A stretch of 64,000 nucleotides of DNA from contig JAHQRK010000007.1 of the NCBI GenBank assembly GCA_019828595.1, positions 1,922,001 to 1,986,000 of the forward strand, in the 5' to 3' direction. The position numbers and the translations under genes are program-made. This document shows positions 52,563-62,639 of the stretch, one piece after another (within the stretch, counting starts at the first letter, position 1; the number at the start of each line of letters is the position of its first letter). The notes under the pieces were generated by a model. It saw only the letters and a program-made list of their open reading frames with translations, was not told where the DNA came from and did not search any database. Source of the stretch: Aphanomyces cochlioides (Eukaryota > Oomycota > Saprolegniomycetes > Saprolegniales > Verrucalvaceae).

Positions 52563-54917
52563 CTACGCTCTGAAGCTCTGAATCGACTTCACTTCATCGC
52601 TGCATTTGACAACATTGTCGGCATTGTTCTGGAGCTGTTGTGATATGAAATCCTTTAGGACAGGAAATAGTCGGTCAAGGTTGACGGACAGACTCCTCAT
52701 GTTGAAATGCGGCATCAATCTCTTGAACATATCCAAGTCTTCAGTGTCCAAGACAGACTCGGCTGTCCATAGGTAATCCCTCGTTGTAGGAAATATTTTC
52801 CTTTCAATCCACTGCAAAATTTCCATGTCACCGGTCAATGCAGCACGAGTCAAGAGTGAGCTCGTGGCGACGAATTTCCCCGTCGCATCGAGCCATTCGA
52901 GAATGTCCAAACGACCACCAGACACAGCTTCAACAGTGGCCATGTAAGATTGCCCCTCCGGTCGATTCGCGTGGAGCCACTTGAGGACATCCAAATGACC
53001 GAACATGGCCGCGCCATCCATGGCATCACTGGAGCATCCTTCGTTCCTTTCCTGAGCATGCAAATACTCGAGGACATGCAGATGGCCATAAGTGGCCGCT
53101 CTGTCCATCGCTTTGTACGTGTAGCCTTCGGTTCGGTTGGCAAGGAGAAACTTCACCATGTCAAAATTTCCGTTTTGTGCAGCGCCGTGGATAGCGTCAT
53201 GTGTACATCCTTCCTTGCGATGGTCATGCAAAAACTTGACGACATCCACGTGGCCATTTTTAGCTGCGCCATTCATGGCATTGGTTGTGCATCCTTCAGT
53301 ACGATGCTCATGGAGAAATTTAACAATTTCCAAGTGTCCTCCGGAGGCAGCGAGATCAAGTGCCATCGTTGTGCAGCCTTCTCGTCGATTGGCGTGAAGA
53401 AATTTCACAATGTCGAAATGTCCTCTCGCAGCAGCTCCATCCATGGCCATGAAGGTACAGCCTTCGTTTCGGTTTTCATGCAAGAACTTGACGACTTCAA
53501 AATGACCATTGCGAGCAGCAGCATCCATCGCAAAAGTCGTGCAGCCTTCTCGCCGGTGCGTGTGGAGGAATTGAAGGACTGGCAGATTGCCGACCATGGC
53601 CGCTTTGTTCATGGCGGTCTCAGTGCATCCTTCTTTTCGATTCATGTGCAAGTATTTAGCAATCTCCCAGTGTTCAAGTTCGATGGCCAAGTCAAGAGCG
53701 TGCTTGGAAAAGCCACGGGCGCGACGCTCATGGAGGAACTGGAGCAACTCCAATTGATTTTCTCTGATGACACTTTCGATAATGCACGCATGGGACATGG
53801 GCTTCGCCTTGTACAACATCTTGAATATCTCGGGATGGTGGATAGAATTCATCAAACCTTTCATTGTAAATCCATCAGAGCGATTAGCGAGTAAAAACTT
53901 CACAACTTCGACATGTCCATTCTTTGCTGCGCGATCAATTGCATCAGTTGAGCCGTCGTAAGGTTTGTGAGCATGCAGCCACTTCACGATTTCCAAATGT
54001 CCATTCTTGGCGGCTTTGTCCAGGGCAAAGAATGCACAGCCTTCGTCTCGATTGGCGTGGAGGAAGGTTAAAATGTCCAAATGACCACGTGCAGCGGCAC
54101 CACACATTGCCATTTCAGTACATCCTTCATGACGATTCTCACGAAGAAAGCGAACAACTTCAAAATGACCACCGGCAGCCGCATCATCCATGGCATACGC
54201 AGTGCAGCCTTCAAGACGGTGGGTATGGAGCCATTGAACAACTTCCAAATGACCATTTGCGGCTGCTTTGTCCATAGCTGCCGTCGTACATCCTTCGGAT
54301 CGGTTGAAGTGCAAGAATGAGACAATATCCAAATGATTGTGGGCTGCAGCTGCATCCATGGCAGATTTATTGCAGTCTTTCTGGGCAGCATGGAGGACCT
54401 TGACAATCTCCAAGTGTCCGTTTCTACAGGCCAAGTACATCGCATGACTTGTACAGCCAGGGTGATTGATCTCGAGGAGGAACTTGACAATGTCCAGTTG
54501 CCCACACCATGCTGCCAAATCGATGAGGAATTCTCCGAGTTGGGAAAGCGGAATATCATGGTCATGAATAAATTGGAGCAACGAGAGTCGGCCGGAGTAG
54601 ATGGCAAACATGATAACAATAGGTCGCATGTGTCGCAGTGTATTGAAGAGTACGGAGAGTCGACCTGTGCCATATTCGTTCAACCACGGAGCGAGGACTG
54701 CATCCACAGGCGCAAAGCCTGGTGCGAGGTTGTAGTGGGTGAATGCAGGTTTCTTCATTGCAACAAAAGGAGCCATATCGGGGTAAATACCGCGCTGGAG
54801 TGACGCTATAGATCGTAACGCTTCGCTGAGGAAGCAATTGCGTACGGACGACATTTCGATCGCAAAAATGGATCGGAAGGCATCGCCGCTGAGGAAACAA
54901 TTTCGTGCGGCCGACAC
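52563..54917 (-). CDS. Ankyrin-repeat protein, right copy of the inverted duplication
   Basis: 784 codons. From RGIYPDMAPFVAMKKPAFTH through the last ankyrin units it is essentially identical to the left copy at 46855-49188; only scattered differences appear, such as GRLDILEWL for GRLEILEWL. Two ends differ. The N-terminus has an extra partly repeated block (ARNCFLSGDAFRSI then VRNCFLSEALRSIASL). The C-terminus (NADNVVKCSDEVKSIQSFRA) diverges and is shorter. The first residue comes from a non-verified start, because upstream ATGs are few; an internal ATG (MSSVRNCFLSE) is an alternative. Confidence 0.88.
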   Translation of the reverse strand: MSAARNCFLSGDAFRSIFAIEMSSVRNCFLSEALRSIASLQRGIYPDMAPFVAMKKPAFTHYNLAPGFAPVDAVLAPWLNEYGTGRLSVLFNTLRHMRPIVIMFAIYSGRLSLLQFIHDHDIPLSQLGEFLIDLAAWCGQLDIVKFLLEINHPGCTSHAMYLACRNGHLEIVKVLHAAQKDCNKSAMDAAAAHNHLDIVSFLHFNRSEGCTTAAMDKAAANGHLEVVQWLHTHRLEGCTAYAMDDAAAGGHFEVVRFLRENRHEGCTEMAMCGAAARGHLDILTFLHANRDEGCAFFALDKAAKNGHLEIVKWLHAHKPYDGSTDAIDRAAKNGHVEVVKFLLANRSDGFTMKGLMNSIHHPEIFKMLYKAKPMSHACIIESVIRENQLELLQFLHERRARGFSKHALDLAIELEHWEIAKYLHMNRKEGCTETAMNKAAMVGNLPVLQFLHTHRREGCTTFAMDAAARNGHFEVVKFLHENRNEGCTFMAMDGAAARGHFDIVKFLHANRREGCTTMALDLAASGGHLEIVKFLHEHRTEGCTTNAMNGAAKNGHVDVVKFLHDHRKEGCTHDAIHGAAQNGNFDMVKFLLANRTEGYTYKAMDRAATYGHLHVLEYLHAQERNEGCSSDAMDGAAMFGHLDVLKWLHANRPEGQSYMATVEAVSGGRLDILEWLDATGKFVATSSLLTRAALTGDMEILQWIERKIFPTTRDYLWTAESVLDTEDLDMFKRLMPHFNMRSLSVNLDRLFPVLKDFISQQLQNNADNVVKCSDEVKSIQSFRA

Positions 54918-55559
54918 TTCCCACCAATCCCACTGGACAAAACATCCGGATAATCTTCAGCTACTTGACACTTGACGTACACTTTACCACTCGATGATTC
55001 TGACCGGTTTTTCACAAGGATTTTCTCGCAAACGATGGAGAATAAGGTAGCAGTAGACTGGTCTCGCCATGGTACAAGTTCCCGCTAGACGTTTGATTCA
55101 CATGAGCGCTTGAGGAATATCATCCTAATCGTGATGACAGTTGATCGTGTGAGATTTCATCCATGAAAGTAAATTTTGATTGGCCAGTTTTTGATTTAGC
55201 ACGTTTCGATTGGCTGAAATCTACTCAGCGGCTAATGTGCGAAGGAGACGACAAAGTGGTTTGTTCTGCCTCAGTTAGCTTGATTCCTGCGCCCTAGGCT
55301 TCTTGAATGATGTGATATGTTCGATTAAATGCCACAGGCGACTTATTCACCAAACGAAGAAATAGAACAGTCTAAAGTGAAATAAGCTTGGTTGAGTTGG
55401 TTATTAAACTGATCCACGAATCCCAGTGATTAAGCCCTGGCATGGGGTTAGTAAGGTATGTGGCACTTGTATTCGATCGCAGTCCAAGTTTAGGTTGCAC
55501 TGGAGAGCCACTTGCAATTAGATTTATTCCAGTTTGTCGTCACTACAACCTTCCACAAC
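54918..55559. other. Upstream region of the right ankyrin gene, partly duplicated, with CCAAT boxes
   Basis: Bases about 54918-55170 are homologous (inverted) to about 46610-46854 upstream of the left ankyrin gene; both contain GATGAAATCTCACACGATCA and TTATCCGGAT words. GATTGGCC and GATTGGCT boxes lie near 55178 and 55212. Bases 55220-55559 have no left-arm counterpart and no gene. Confidence 0.5.
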
Positions 55560-55720
55560 TCAATCCTTGATCATCCGGATATGAAAAGTCAAAATAACCG
55601 GATTTCGATGCCAACAAGCAGGAACGTACTGCCGCCACGTCATGAAGCAGCAAGGAACTCGAGATCATCTTGGACCAAGTGGCCTCGAGAGCAAGTAAAT
55701 AAGCATAAATTTAGAAGGTG
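55560..55720 (-). repeat. Second (orphan) CCGGAT-rich tail repeat near copy C
   Basis: It contains CATCCGGATATGAAAAGTC, then AAATAACCGGATTTC, then GCCGCCACGTCATGAAGCAG and CGAGAGCAAGTAAATAAG. It is nearly the same as the copy B tail, but no CSRNP-like coding end is attached. Confidence 0.6.
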
Positions 55721-55744
55721 CTGGGGATGCTGTTAATCGATCAT

Positions 55745-55955
55745 TGGATCATCATCCGAATAAAGACACTCAAATTAACCGGATCCAGTTGAGACATGGT
55801 CGTCCGGATACAGCGAGATGCAATATCCGGATATTTCATGGCGGCAATGGAGGACCGTCCGTCCGCCACGTCATGAAGCAGGAAGACACGCATACAAGTC
55901 TTGGACTACAAGAACAGGAGATCAATGAGATTTGGATAAATTAAGAGTTAAATAG
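55745..55955 (-). repeat. CCGGAT-rich 3' tail repeat after CSRNP-like copy C
   Basis: It abuts the stop of copy C and is homologous (inverted) to 46391-46570 after copy A. It contains AACCGGATCC, GTCCGGATAC and TATCCGGATATTTC, then CCGCCACGTCATGAAGCAGG. Confidence 0.65.
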
Positions 55956-56495
55956 CTAAGCGGACGAGTTCGTCACGTGGAGCACGCGACGTCGCTTGTT
56001 GGACGGTTCTACAATGTCGTACCCTGCCAGTTGGAGCAAAGCCGACGCGGCTTCGCGCTTTCGACGTCGTGCTCGATGTTCGTCATGGGCTGCTTCTTGT
56101 CGCGACTGACGGATCTCGGCGGCTTCACGGCAATATGCTGCGATCTCGTGGGCGTCTACGGAGGCCGCTTTGAGAAGAGCAATGCGTTCCAAGTTTGCAA
56201 ATTTCATCACGACGCCACGTTTGCACTCGGTGTTGTTGGAAATATCGGTCGTGTACATGTTGGAGTGGATCTGTGTCATACCGATGGGAGGTCCTCTTTC
56301 TTTTGGCAGCGCACTCGCCCCAAACGCGACTGGAAATTCGAATGTCGTGGCCGTCGAGAACGTCACTCGATGGCGACGTTGGGCTCGGGCAATATCGCGT
56401 CGCAATTCATCGACAGAGGTTGGACTCAAGAGCGTGGTCGAGACTCGTTTGGCCATGGCAGATGGATCTTCGTTGCTGTTGTTGTAGCTGAGCAT
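55956..56495 (-). CDS. CSRNP-like protein, copy C (mosaic of A and B)
   Basis: I chose ATG 56495 (MLSYNNSNEDPSAMAKRVST), as in copy B; 179 codons. Up to about HRVTFSTATTFEFPVAFG the sequence and its 5' flank follow copy B. From ALPKERGPPIGMTQIHSN to the end (LLQLAGYDIVEPSNKRRRVL, HVTNSSA) it is the same as copy A. The switch lies within about 56280-56400. The most economical explanation is gene conversion or unequal recombination between paralogues. Confidence 0.7.
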   Translation of the reverse strand: MLSYNNSNEDPSAMAKRVSTTLLSPTSVDELRRDIARAQRRHRVTFSTATTFEFPVAFGASALPKERGPPIGMTQIHSNMYTTDISNNTECKRGVVMKFANLERIALLKAASVDAHEIAAYCREAAEIRQSRQEAAHDEHRARRRKREAASALLQLAGYDIVEPSNKRRRVLHVTNSSA

Positions 56496-56878
56496 TGTGT
56501 GGTGTGGAAGGCGCTTCTTTTTGGAATTAAGCTCGTGCTGCAGTCTTCGTGGTTGACACAAGAAAAATGATGAAAGTGCTGAAAAAATGGATTTTTTGTC
56601 GCTTGGAGATGAAACCGACGACGAGCAGCACACGAGAGCATCAGGATGGAGATCTCGTCGTCGAAAGAGCGTCAGGACAGTCAATTGACGTGGCAATTTA
56701 AACACAGCATCGATGCTTTCTCAAAACAGAGTGAGCATTCTCGGCTCGAGAGAGACGCTAGACCGCACGAGAACGAACGCCTGCTGAGGGCGATGCGCAT
56801 GGGAAGGTTTGCCCAACGTGTGGGCGACGATGGTGGCGCTCAGATGGAGTTGCTCGACTTGGTATGGCAATCGCTCGG

Positions 56879-58798
56879 TTAGTTTACGCAGGTTCCTCGG
56901 TCGTGGACATACGCCGCGTCTTTTGCGAGCATCAAGTCTGTCCTGGGGTGAAACTCGTGCTCCGTGATGGTTCCAAATGGTTTGGGCGTCGCCCATGGAG
57001 GCAGCCACTTGTGGAATCCAAGCAGAGATGGCAAGAGATCATACACGGATACAATCGTCATCGTCGTGTGCTCGTCGTCGCGGGCAGCGTCGGTTCCCGT
57101 GGCGTCGGAGGCAGCCTTGGGGACGATCGTCGCGTAGCCGAGAACGACCTGCAAGCTCGGCTTGACAAACAATTTGTTGCCAATCTTGATGGCATTTTGC
57201 GCATCGAGCGCAATGCCCGTGATCCATCCAGGGACGCCACAGCAGCTCAAAAAGCCGTTCGTTTTCGTCCAGCTGACGTCGAGGAGGAAGACGCCATAGA
57301 GTCTCTTCCGCTGCCCCATGGATTCCGCGACGGCAAGCAAGATGACGCCAAATATCGTCGGATAGCAGTATGGAAACATGTGCAATGCAATCGTCGGGAC
57401 GGGCGCGTCCACGTAAGCGCCACTAGGTCGCAACGTGCCCGAGATATTGAGAGCTAAACCAAACGGAGCTTGGTGGAATTCGCGCGACATGGCTTCATAT
57501 TGCGACCAGTAGACGAATGGAAGACTGATGATGATGCCAAAGACCAAGAGCCGCGGGTTGTACGACACGATGTGCGTAAATGGGCACGGAATGCACGAGA
57601 TGAAGGCCAACGCGACGTGCGTGAATGCTTCCCAGCACGTCGCCAGGATGAGCGCGGAGAAGAGGAAGACGATCGCGCCAAAGGAAGAGCCGTGGTAGAT
57701 CCGCCCGACGTTGATATAGTGCGACGACAAGAGGCAATCCAAGCCTGACAGGACGAGCACGGCCTTCCGCCGCTCTGTCCCCGCAGAGAGATCGTACGTG
57801 AGGATGGGCTTCTTGGCGATGAAGCCTTGCAGTCCTTGGTTGGTCAAGACGAAATCCGCGCCAAAGAAGATGCCGTTGATCGCAACCATGACGAGCTGGA
57901 GGGCGAAGAGCCCTTCCCAGTTTGCAACGACGTGGCCGACACTCCACGCAAAGCAGACAACCTTCTTGGAGTCGCGGCCGACAAAGGAGCCACCGCGAGG
58001 AGACGGCGTTGCGGAGAGGTCCAGCACGACAGAGTAGGCAGACGACGAGATCAAAAAGTGATTTCCCAATGGACTGATCGTCTGCGCGCTCGTCGTGCCA
58101 TTTTGATCGTCGACGGCGGTAGATCCATTCGTCGTGATGAGCAAGCGATGAGGGGCTTCAATCACTGCAACGGTGGATCCATCAGAGCCCACATCGACGG
58201 TGCTATTTGGCAACGCCATGTCGGCAAAGACAGTGAGAAGAAACGCATCGCCGGTCGCCCCGCGCGCGGTTGTTTCAAGCAACGCCATGCCTGCAATTTC
58301 TTGCGCTCCTTGGGGTTGACACGATGGAAAGCTAGTATAGCCGCCGAGGAGAACCACCGCAGTCCATCCAGCCTTGTTGGTTGAGCATGTCGTGATGAAA
58401 AGCGGAGGAGAAGGGCGCTGCCACACTGTCGCGAGGCCAGAACCAATGGAGGACCAGGCAACGTCGCCAGTTGTAGCCACTTGAGCGACAGAGCAGGATG
58501 AAAACCCCGTCGAGGTGAGGCGACAGGTTTGACCAAGAGGTTGGAGAGCATCGGCATCGACGGCGGACTCAAGGCGAACGCTTCGATGGCGGAAGAGCCC
58601 GAGCGAGATGAGGATGGCGCCGATAAGAATGATCGACACGAGCGCATTGAGCGTCGTCAAGTTGGTGAAGATGCGCTTGGCCGATTTGAATCGATTGCGG
58701 CGTGTGATGTGACTCGAGCTCGTGTTTGACACACTCGCGCTGGAGACTGCCCACGAAAGTCTATAGAGCGAGCGCCGTGGGAGGACGGCGCGGACCAT
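56879..58798 (-). CDS. Multi-pass membrane protein, unknown function (oomycete-type)
   Basis: 639 codons without introns from ATG 58798. A first transmembrane helix near residues 53-70 (ALVSIILIGAILISLGLF) is followed by a roughly 210-residue extracytoplasmic-like domain with several NST/NGT sequons. Further hydrophobic helices follow: GLFALQLVMVAINGIFFGAD, GAIVFLFSALILATCWEAFT, HVALAFISCIPCPF, LLVFGIIISLPFVYW and FPYCYPTIFGVILLAVAE. A roughly 110-residue hydrophilic tail ends the protein. The layout (one TM, large loop, then about five TMs) suggests a receptor- or channel-like surface protein. I do not recognise a named family. The long clean frame makes the gene itself very likely. Confidence 0.8.
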   Translation of the reverse strand: MVRAVLPRRSLYRLSWAVSSASVSNTSSSHITRRNRFKSAKRIFTNLTTLNALVSIILIGAILISLGLFRHRSVRLESAVDADALQPLGQTCRLTSTGFSSCSVAQVATTGDVAWSSIGSGLATVWQRPSPPLFITTCSTNKAGWTAVVLLGGYTSFPSCQPQGAQEIAGMALLETTARGATGDAFLLTVFADMALPNSTVDVGSDGSTVAVIEAPHRLLITTNGSTAVDDQNGTTSAQTISPLGNHFLISSSAYSVVLDLSATPSPRGGSFVGRDSKKVVCFAWSVGHVVANWEGLFALQLVMVAINGIFFGADFVLTNQGLQGFIAKKPILTYDLSAGTERRKAVLVLSGLDCLLSSHYINVGRIYHGSSFGAIVFLFSALILATCWEAFTHVALAFISCIPCPFTHIVSYNPRLLVFGIIISLPFVYWSQYEAMSREFHQAPFGLALNISGTLRPSGAYVDAPVPTIALHMFPYCYPTIFGVILLAVAESMGQRKRLYGVFLLDVSWTKTNGFLSCCGVPGWITGIALDAQNAIKIGNKLFVKPSLQVVLGYATIVPKAASDATGTDAARDDEHTTMTIVSVYDLLPSLLGFHKWLPPWATPKPFGTITEHEFHPRTDLMLAKDAAYVHDRGTCVN

Positions 58799-60963
58799 CC
58801 TTCACTTTCAAACGACGCTAAAAATAGAGGACGACATACGTTTGAAACGCAAACCAAAGAGGAAACGCAGTGATCTTGACGAGATAATCGCTGCAATATG
58901 GACGACTCCTGATGCCCGAGGCACTCGGCTTTGTCATCGAATCTTTATAGATGCGATGTGTTGCGGCTGCTGTTCGTATAGCTCCATCGTTGAGCGACTT
59001 TCACAAGGCGCGTACTGTGCGCAGGCTCCTGTCGATCATTGTCGAACATGGTGCATGGAACGAGGTCGCTGGACGAAAAGATCCTCCATGTTGGTGCATG
59101 CAACTAGGTACTGTAGCTTAAATGTCTCCTTGCTGTGGCCAAACGGACAAGCTAACGTCGGCCACTCTTGCAGTCGTCGCAAAGAGGCTGTCTTGGCTGG
59201 ATTCGCCACGGAGAAACCACTCGAGGACGGTCAGCCACCCGCAGGACAACGTTCGAGTGTTGACCTCCTCCGTGGTCGAACCTCATCGCGGCTAGACAAG
59301 AAGGAAATATTGATCAAAAGGCTCAAATGCTGCCTCCGGAGAAGGCCATCCCGTCCGTCATGTTGCCACGCTTGACTTGGCTCCTCCTCCTGCCGCTGCA
59401 ATGTGAACAATTGTAAAATATCTCACAAAATATTTTTGTCTCACCATATCCAACCTAAAAATTCCTCACCAGACTATTGTGCTTTTTGGGAAAATTTCCC
59501 AATTAGGCGCGGTTTGTTCAATTGTTCCAAATTTTTTAAGCCATTTGATTGGCTAATAATCGAAAATTTTTCGACTAATTTGACAAAATATGGTACTTTT
59601 TTCGAATCAGCCAATGAAATCTATGGGATCGGTTTGCGTATCGATTTGCTGGCGCAATTCGATTGAGCACCAACCCAAAATTTGTATCAAATCGATATTG
59701 TGCTTTTGCTGTAAATTTCTATTTTTTGCGTGATTTCTCAATTTCACCTCAATGACGCCTTGAACCGCGCCAGAGGAAAAATATGGCGATAAGCTTCTTT
59801 AAAGCGGATCCGCCCTAGCTCTACTATTACTTATCATCATATTTTAAGCATTATTCATCGTTGTGACGAGCAAAATCCAATGCGTTGTCGCTTACCCACT
59901 ATTTCATACTAGTACAGGATTTGTGAAATCGTACATGCTGAGAAGTTAGTGAGCATTTTACTCCGTCAAAACAGCCGTATCTTGCGTCACACGCTCCTCG
60001 CGGCTTCCTTAAGAGTAACGTTACTTTGAATCATCTCGTCTGTCTGCACGAGCGGACGAGCGTGGACAAAGGAGCATGATCGATGATGGTTCAGGGGTGT
60101 CGCGACATTGTTGTTTATAATTGACCAATCAAATCAATTTATATTATATTTTTATCCAATTAGATGCGTGATCGATTGGCTGTGCGATTCGACTGGCGTG
60201 ATTCGATTGCGCAGGAAGTGGAAAATCGACAATAATATATCATATACAAATAACAAGTATATACCAAATTCAATAGTACTCACCATGATAGTCCAAGCCA
60301 ACGTGGCGCTTGTCAGCCGCGCATCCATCGCATCTCTTCATGCGCATCGATTTGTAAGGAAAAGCTGGCTAGGTGGCGGCGAATGGGAAATGGTTGCGAT
60401 TGGCAGCATGCCGTGTCAAAGCTGTGTGTCGCATCGACAACTTGACGTTGTTGTGAAGAACAGATGCATCCTTGTCGTCGAATTGCAATGGTTTCCTCGA
60501 ACGCGCTTGGCAAAGCAGACGCAGGTTCCACTTGAGACAGAGGCCAACTTGAGTGGTTTTCGGCGTGCATTTCGCTGTGAGCTCGCTGCCAGACGTTTCA
60601 CATCGACACGTATATCGCTGCGGTGCTGCTAGCCAAGGCGTGAGAGACATTGTAGCAATAGCGGCGGCGGCGGCAGCACACAGCTCCAACTCTTGTGGAA
60701 CGTTCGTCTCGAGTGCTCCGCGTCGAGTTGACGAGAACAACTTGAACGATCTGGTCGACTTGTCCTGCCTCAGGTGAGACGTGCTGTTACAGATTTCCCC
60801 CACTTATTCCAACACCTAACAGTTTATAATTTTTGATTATCTATATTCCCCATCGAATGTTCGTTCTATGCGTTTCTAGAGGTTTGTGGACTTTTTGAAT
60901 TTCAAACGACGTCACCAATCAGAACCCGTGCATTTTGGCGACCTTACATCGCAAGCTGCAGCA
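58799..60963. other. Long gap, mostly AT-rich; no firm gene
   Basis: Frames at 58842-59375 and 60108-60632 (+) have no recognisable domain. A different frame near 58950-59100 reads APSLSDFHKARTVRRLLSII, then VEHGAWNEVAGRKDPPC, which is protein-like but has no clear start or partner exon. From 59400 to 60250 the DNA is AT-rich with repeated GATTGGCT and a TGGCG-ATTCGATTG word (near 59640 and 60195) also found near 6745, so a dispersed repeat is possible. Confidence 0.35.
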
Positions 60964-62206
60964 ATGCCTTCAAACGGGAAGCGATTGACACTTCACCAGA
61001 AGAAGCAAGTTCGAGCATATTTGAGACCTCAACACCCAGGCTAAACGAAGTGCAAAAATGGATTCTTCGCGAGTATGGGGTTCATGCTCACAAAACAACA
61101 ATATCTCGAATCGTACGCGATCGGCGAACAAATGATGCAGCAAACATTGACGATGAAACAGCGAAACGACGTACAAAGATGTCCCCTCCCTACCTCCCTA
61201 TCATCCCGAGCTCGACAGACGCATGGCAGAGTGGGTTGTTCTTGCCAATAGCAAGAATGCCTGCATCACGGGTCGAATGATCAAGCAAAAAGCTCAAAAG
61301 CTAGCACGGGAGCTACACATCGACGAATCATTCAGCGCATCCAACGGATGGCTTTATCGCTTTCAACAACGGAACAATTTTAAATCATTTCGACTCTATG
61401 GCGAAGCGGCATCTACAGATCAGCAATATGTCGAAAAAGGCCGTGAGATGCTGCTTCGTGAAACGATTTTGTTTGAAAGATGCGACATATACAACATGGA
61501 CGAGACTGCTTTAATGTACAATTATCAACCCAGCTCCACAATTGCGAAGAAGAGGCTCTCTGGAGTGAAAAAGAACAAGCAACGAATATCAGCGGCTTTG
61601 GCGACAAATGCTGGTGGAACTGACAAACAACCAATATTTTTTATTGGCAAGTCCGCCCGCCCTCGCTGCTTTGGCAATTTGTCGGCAGACGATTTGGGTT
61701 TGTTTTATCGAAGCAACCGGAAAGCTTGGATGACGATAGCGCTATTCTCCCAGTGGATTGAAAAGCTGAACCTTCGGATGAGAGAGGCTGATCGCAACAT
61801 CCTGCTCCTTATTGACAATGCATCATCTCATAAAGTTGTTGGAGTCGACCTTACCAACGTTCGTGTGCTGTTGTTGCCACCTAACACCACAACCTTCCTC
61901 CAGCCTATGGATGCAGGTATCATTGCAGCCTTCAAAGCCCACTATCGCAGACGCCAGGCGGATCATGCCATTGAAATTGTTGAGGCTATGCAACCTGGTG
62001 AAGTCACAAACGAACGTGGTTTGTACCAGATTGATGTGCTCACAGCAATGACTTGGGCCAAGGAGGCATGGCAGGATGTTACTCCTACAACAATTAATAT
62101 GAATTGTTGGAATCATACTGGAATTTTACCAGTTGAATCATTTGCCTCCTCGTTTGACCATCTCCGTATTGTCAATGCAATGGCATTTGATCTATTACTC
62201 TCATAA
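60964..62206 (+). pseudogene. Pogo/Tigger-like transposase, frameshifted near the N-terminus
   Basis: ATG 60964 begins MPSNGKRLTLHQKKQVRAYL and stops after about 27 codons. The next frame continues EVQKWILREYGVHAHKTTIS (helix-turn-helix). Another frame change near 61200 leads to 327 open codons from MAEWVVLANSKNACITG to 62206. This part holds a CENP-B-type HTH (NGWLYRFQQRNNFKSFRLYG) and a DDE_1 core: CDIYNMDETALMYNYQP (first Asp), ILLLIDNASSHK (second Asp) and TTFLQPMDAGIIAAFKAHYR (third Asp, as in pogo-type DDD enzymes). The catalytic domain is intact; the DNA-binding N-terminus is broken unless rescued by splicing I cannot see. Confidence 0.82.
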
Positions 62207-62319
62207 ATATAATCAAGTTATAACAAGTTATGACATTGAGCAGCCTTCAGCATTGTTGGCAAACCAAACGCAAACTCGAGATCACTGATAGTCCAGCAGG
62301 ATTCGTGGCAGTTAGGACG

Positions 62320-62639
62320 ATAGACAATGTTTCTCGCAGTGTCGAGCAAAAGCCATGTAGTAGCCTTGCCAGCCGCAAAGCAAACAGCAAAGTCAACCAA
62401 AGCGTCTGGGAGAAGTCCACAAGTTGTCGTGGCAAGTGAAAAGCAAACACGAAAGAATTGGCAGGCCAGCAAGAGTCGCAACAGTCAAACGCCAACGACA
62501 AAGTCACACGCAGTATTAAGCAAATGTCCAGCAAAAGTCTTGACAGCCGTTAAGCAAGCTGCGAAGTCAATCGGCAATGTCAAGGAGAAGTCCACGAGTT
62601 GTCTTGGCAAACAAAAAAGCGCACTAGAGATCACTGGCA
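62320..62639. repeat. Degenerate units flanking the satellite array
   Basis: Repeated words such as GAGAAGTCCACAAGTTGTCG, GCAAAGTCAACCAAAGCG and GTCAAGGAGAAGTCCACGAG recur at irregular spacing before the regular array, indicating older or diverged units. Confidence 0.65.

Noticed and set aside
57827..58384. 185-codon + strand ORF
   Set aside because: Antisense of the 639-codon multi-pass membrane protein, which has ordered hydrophobic helices.
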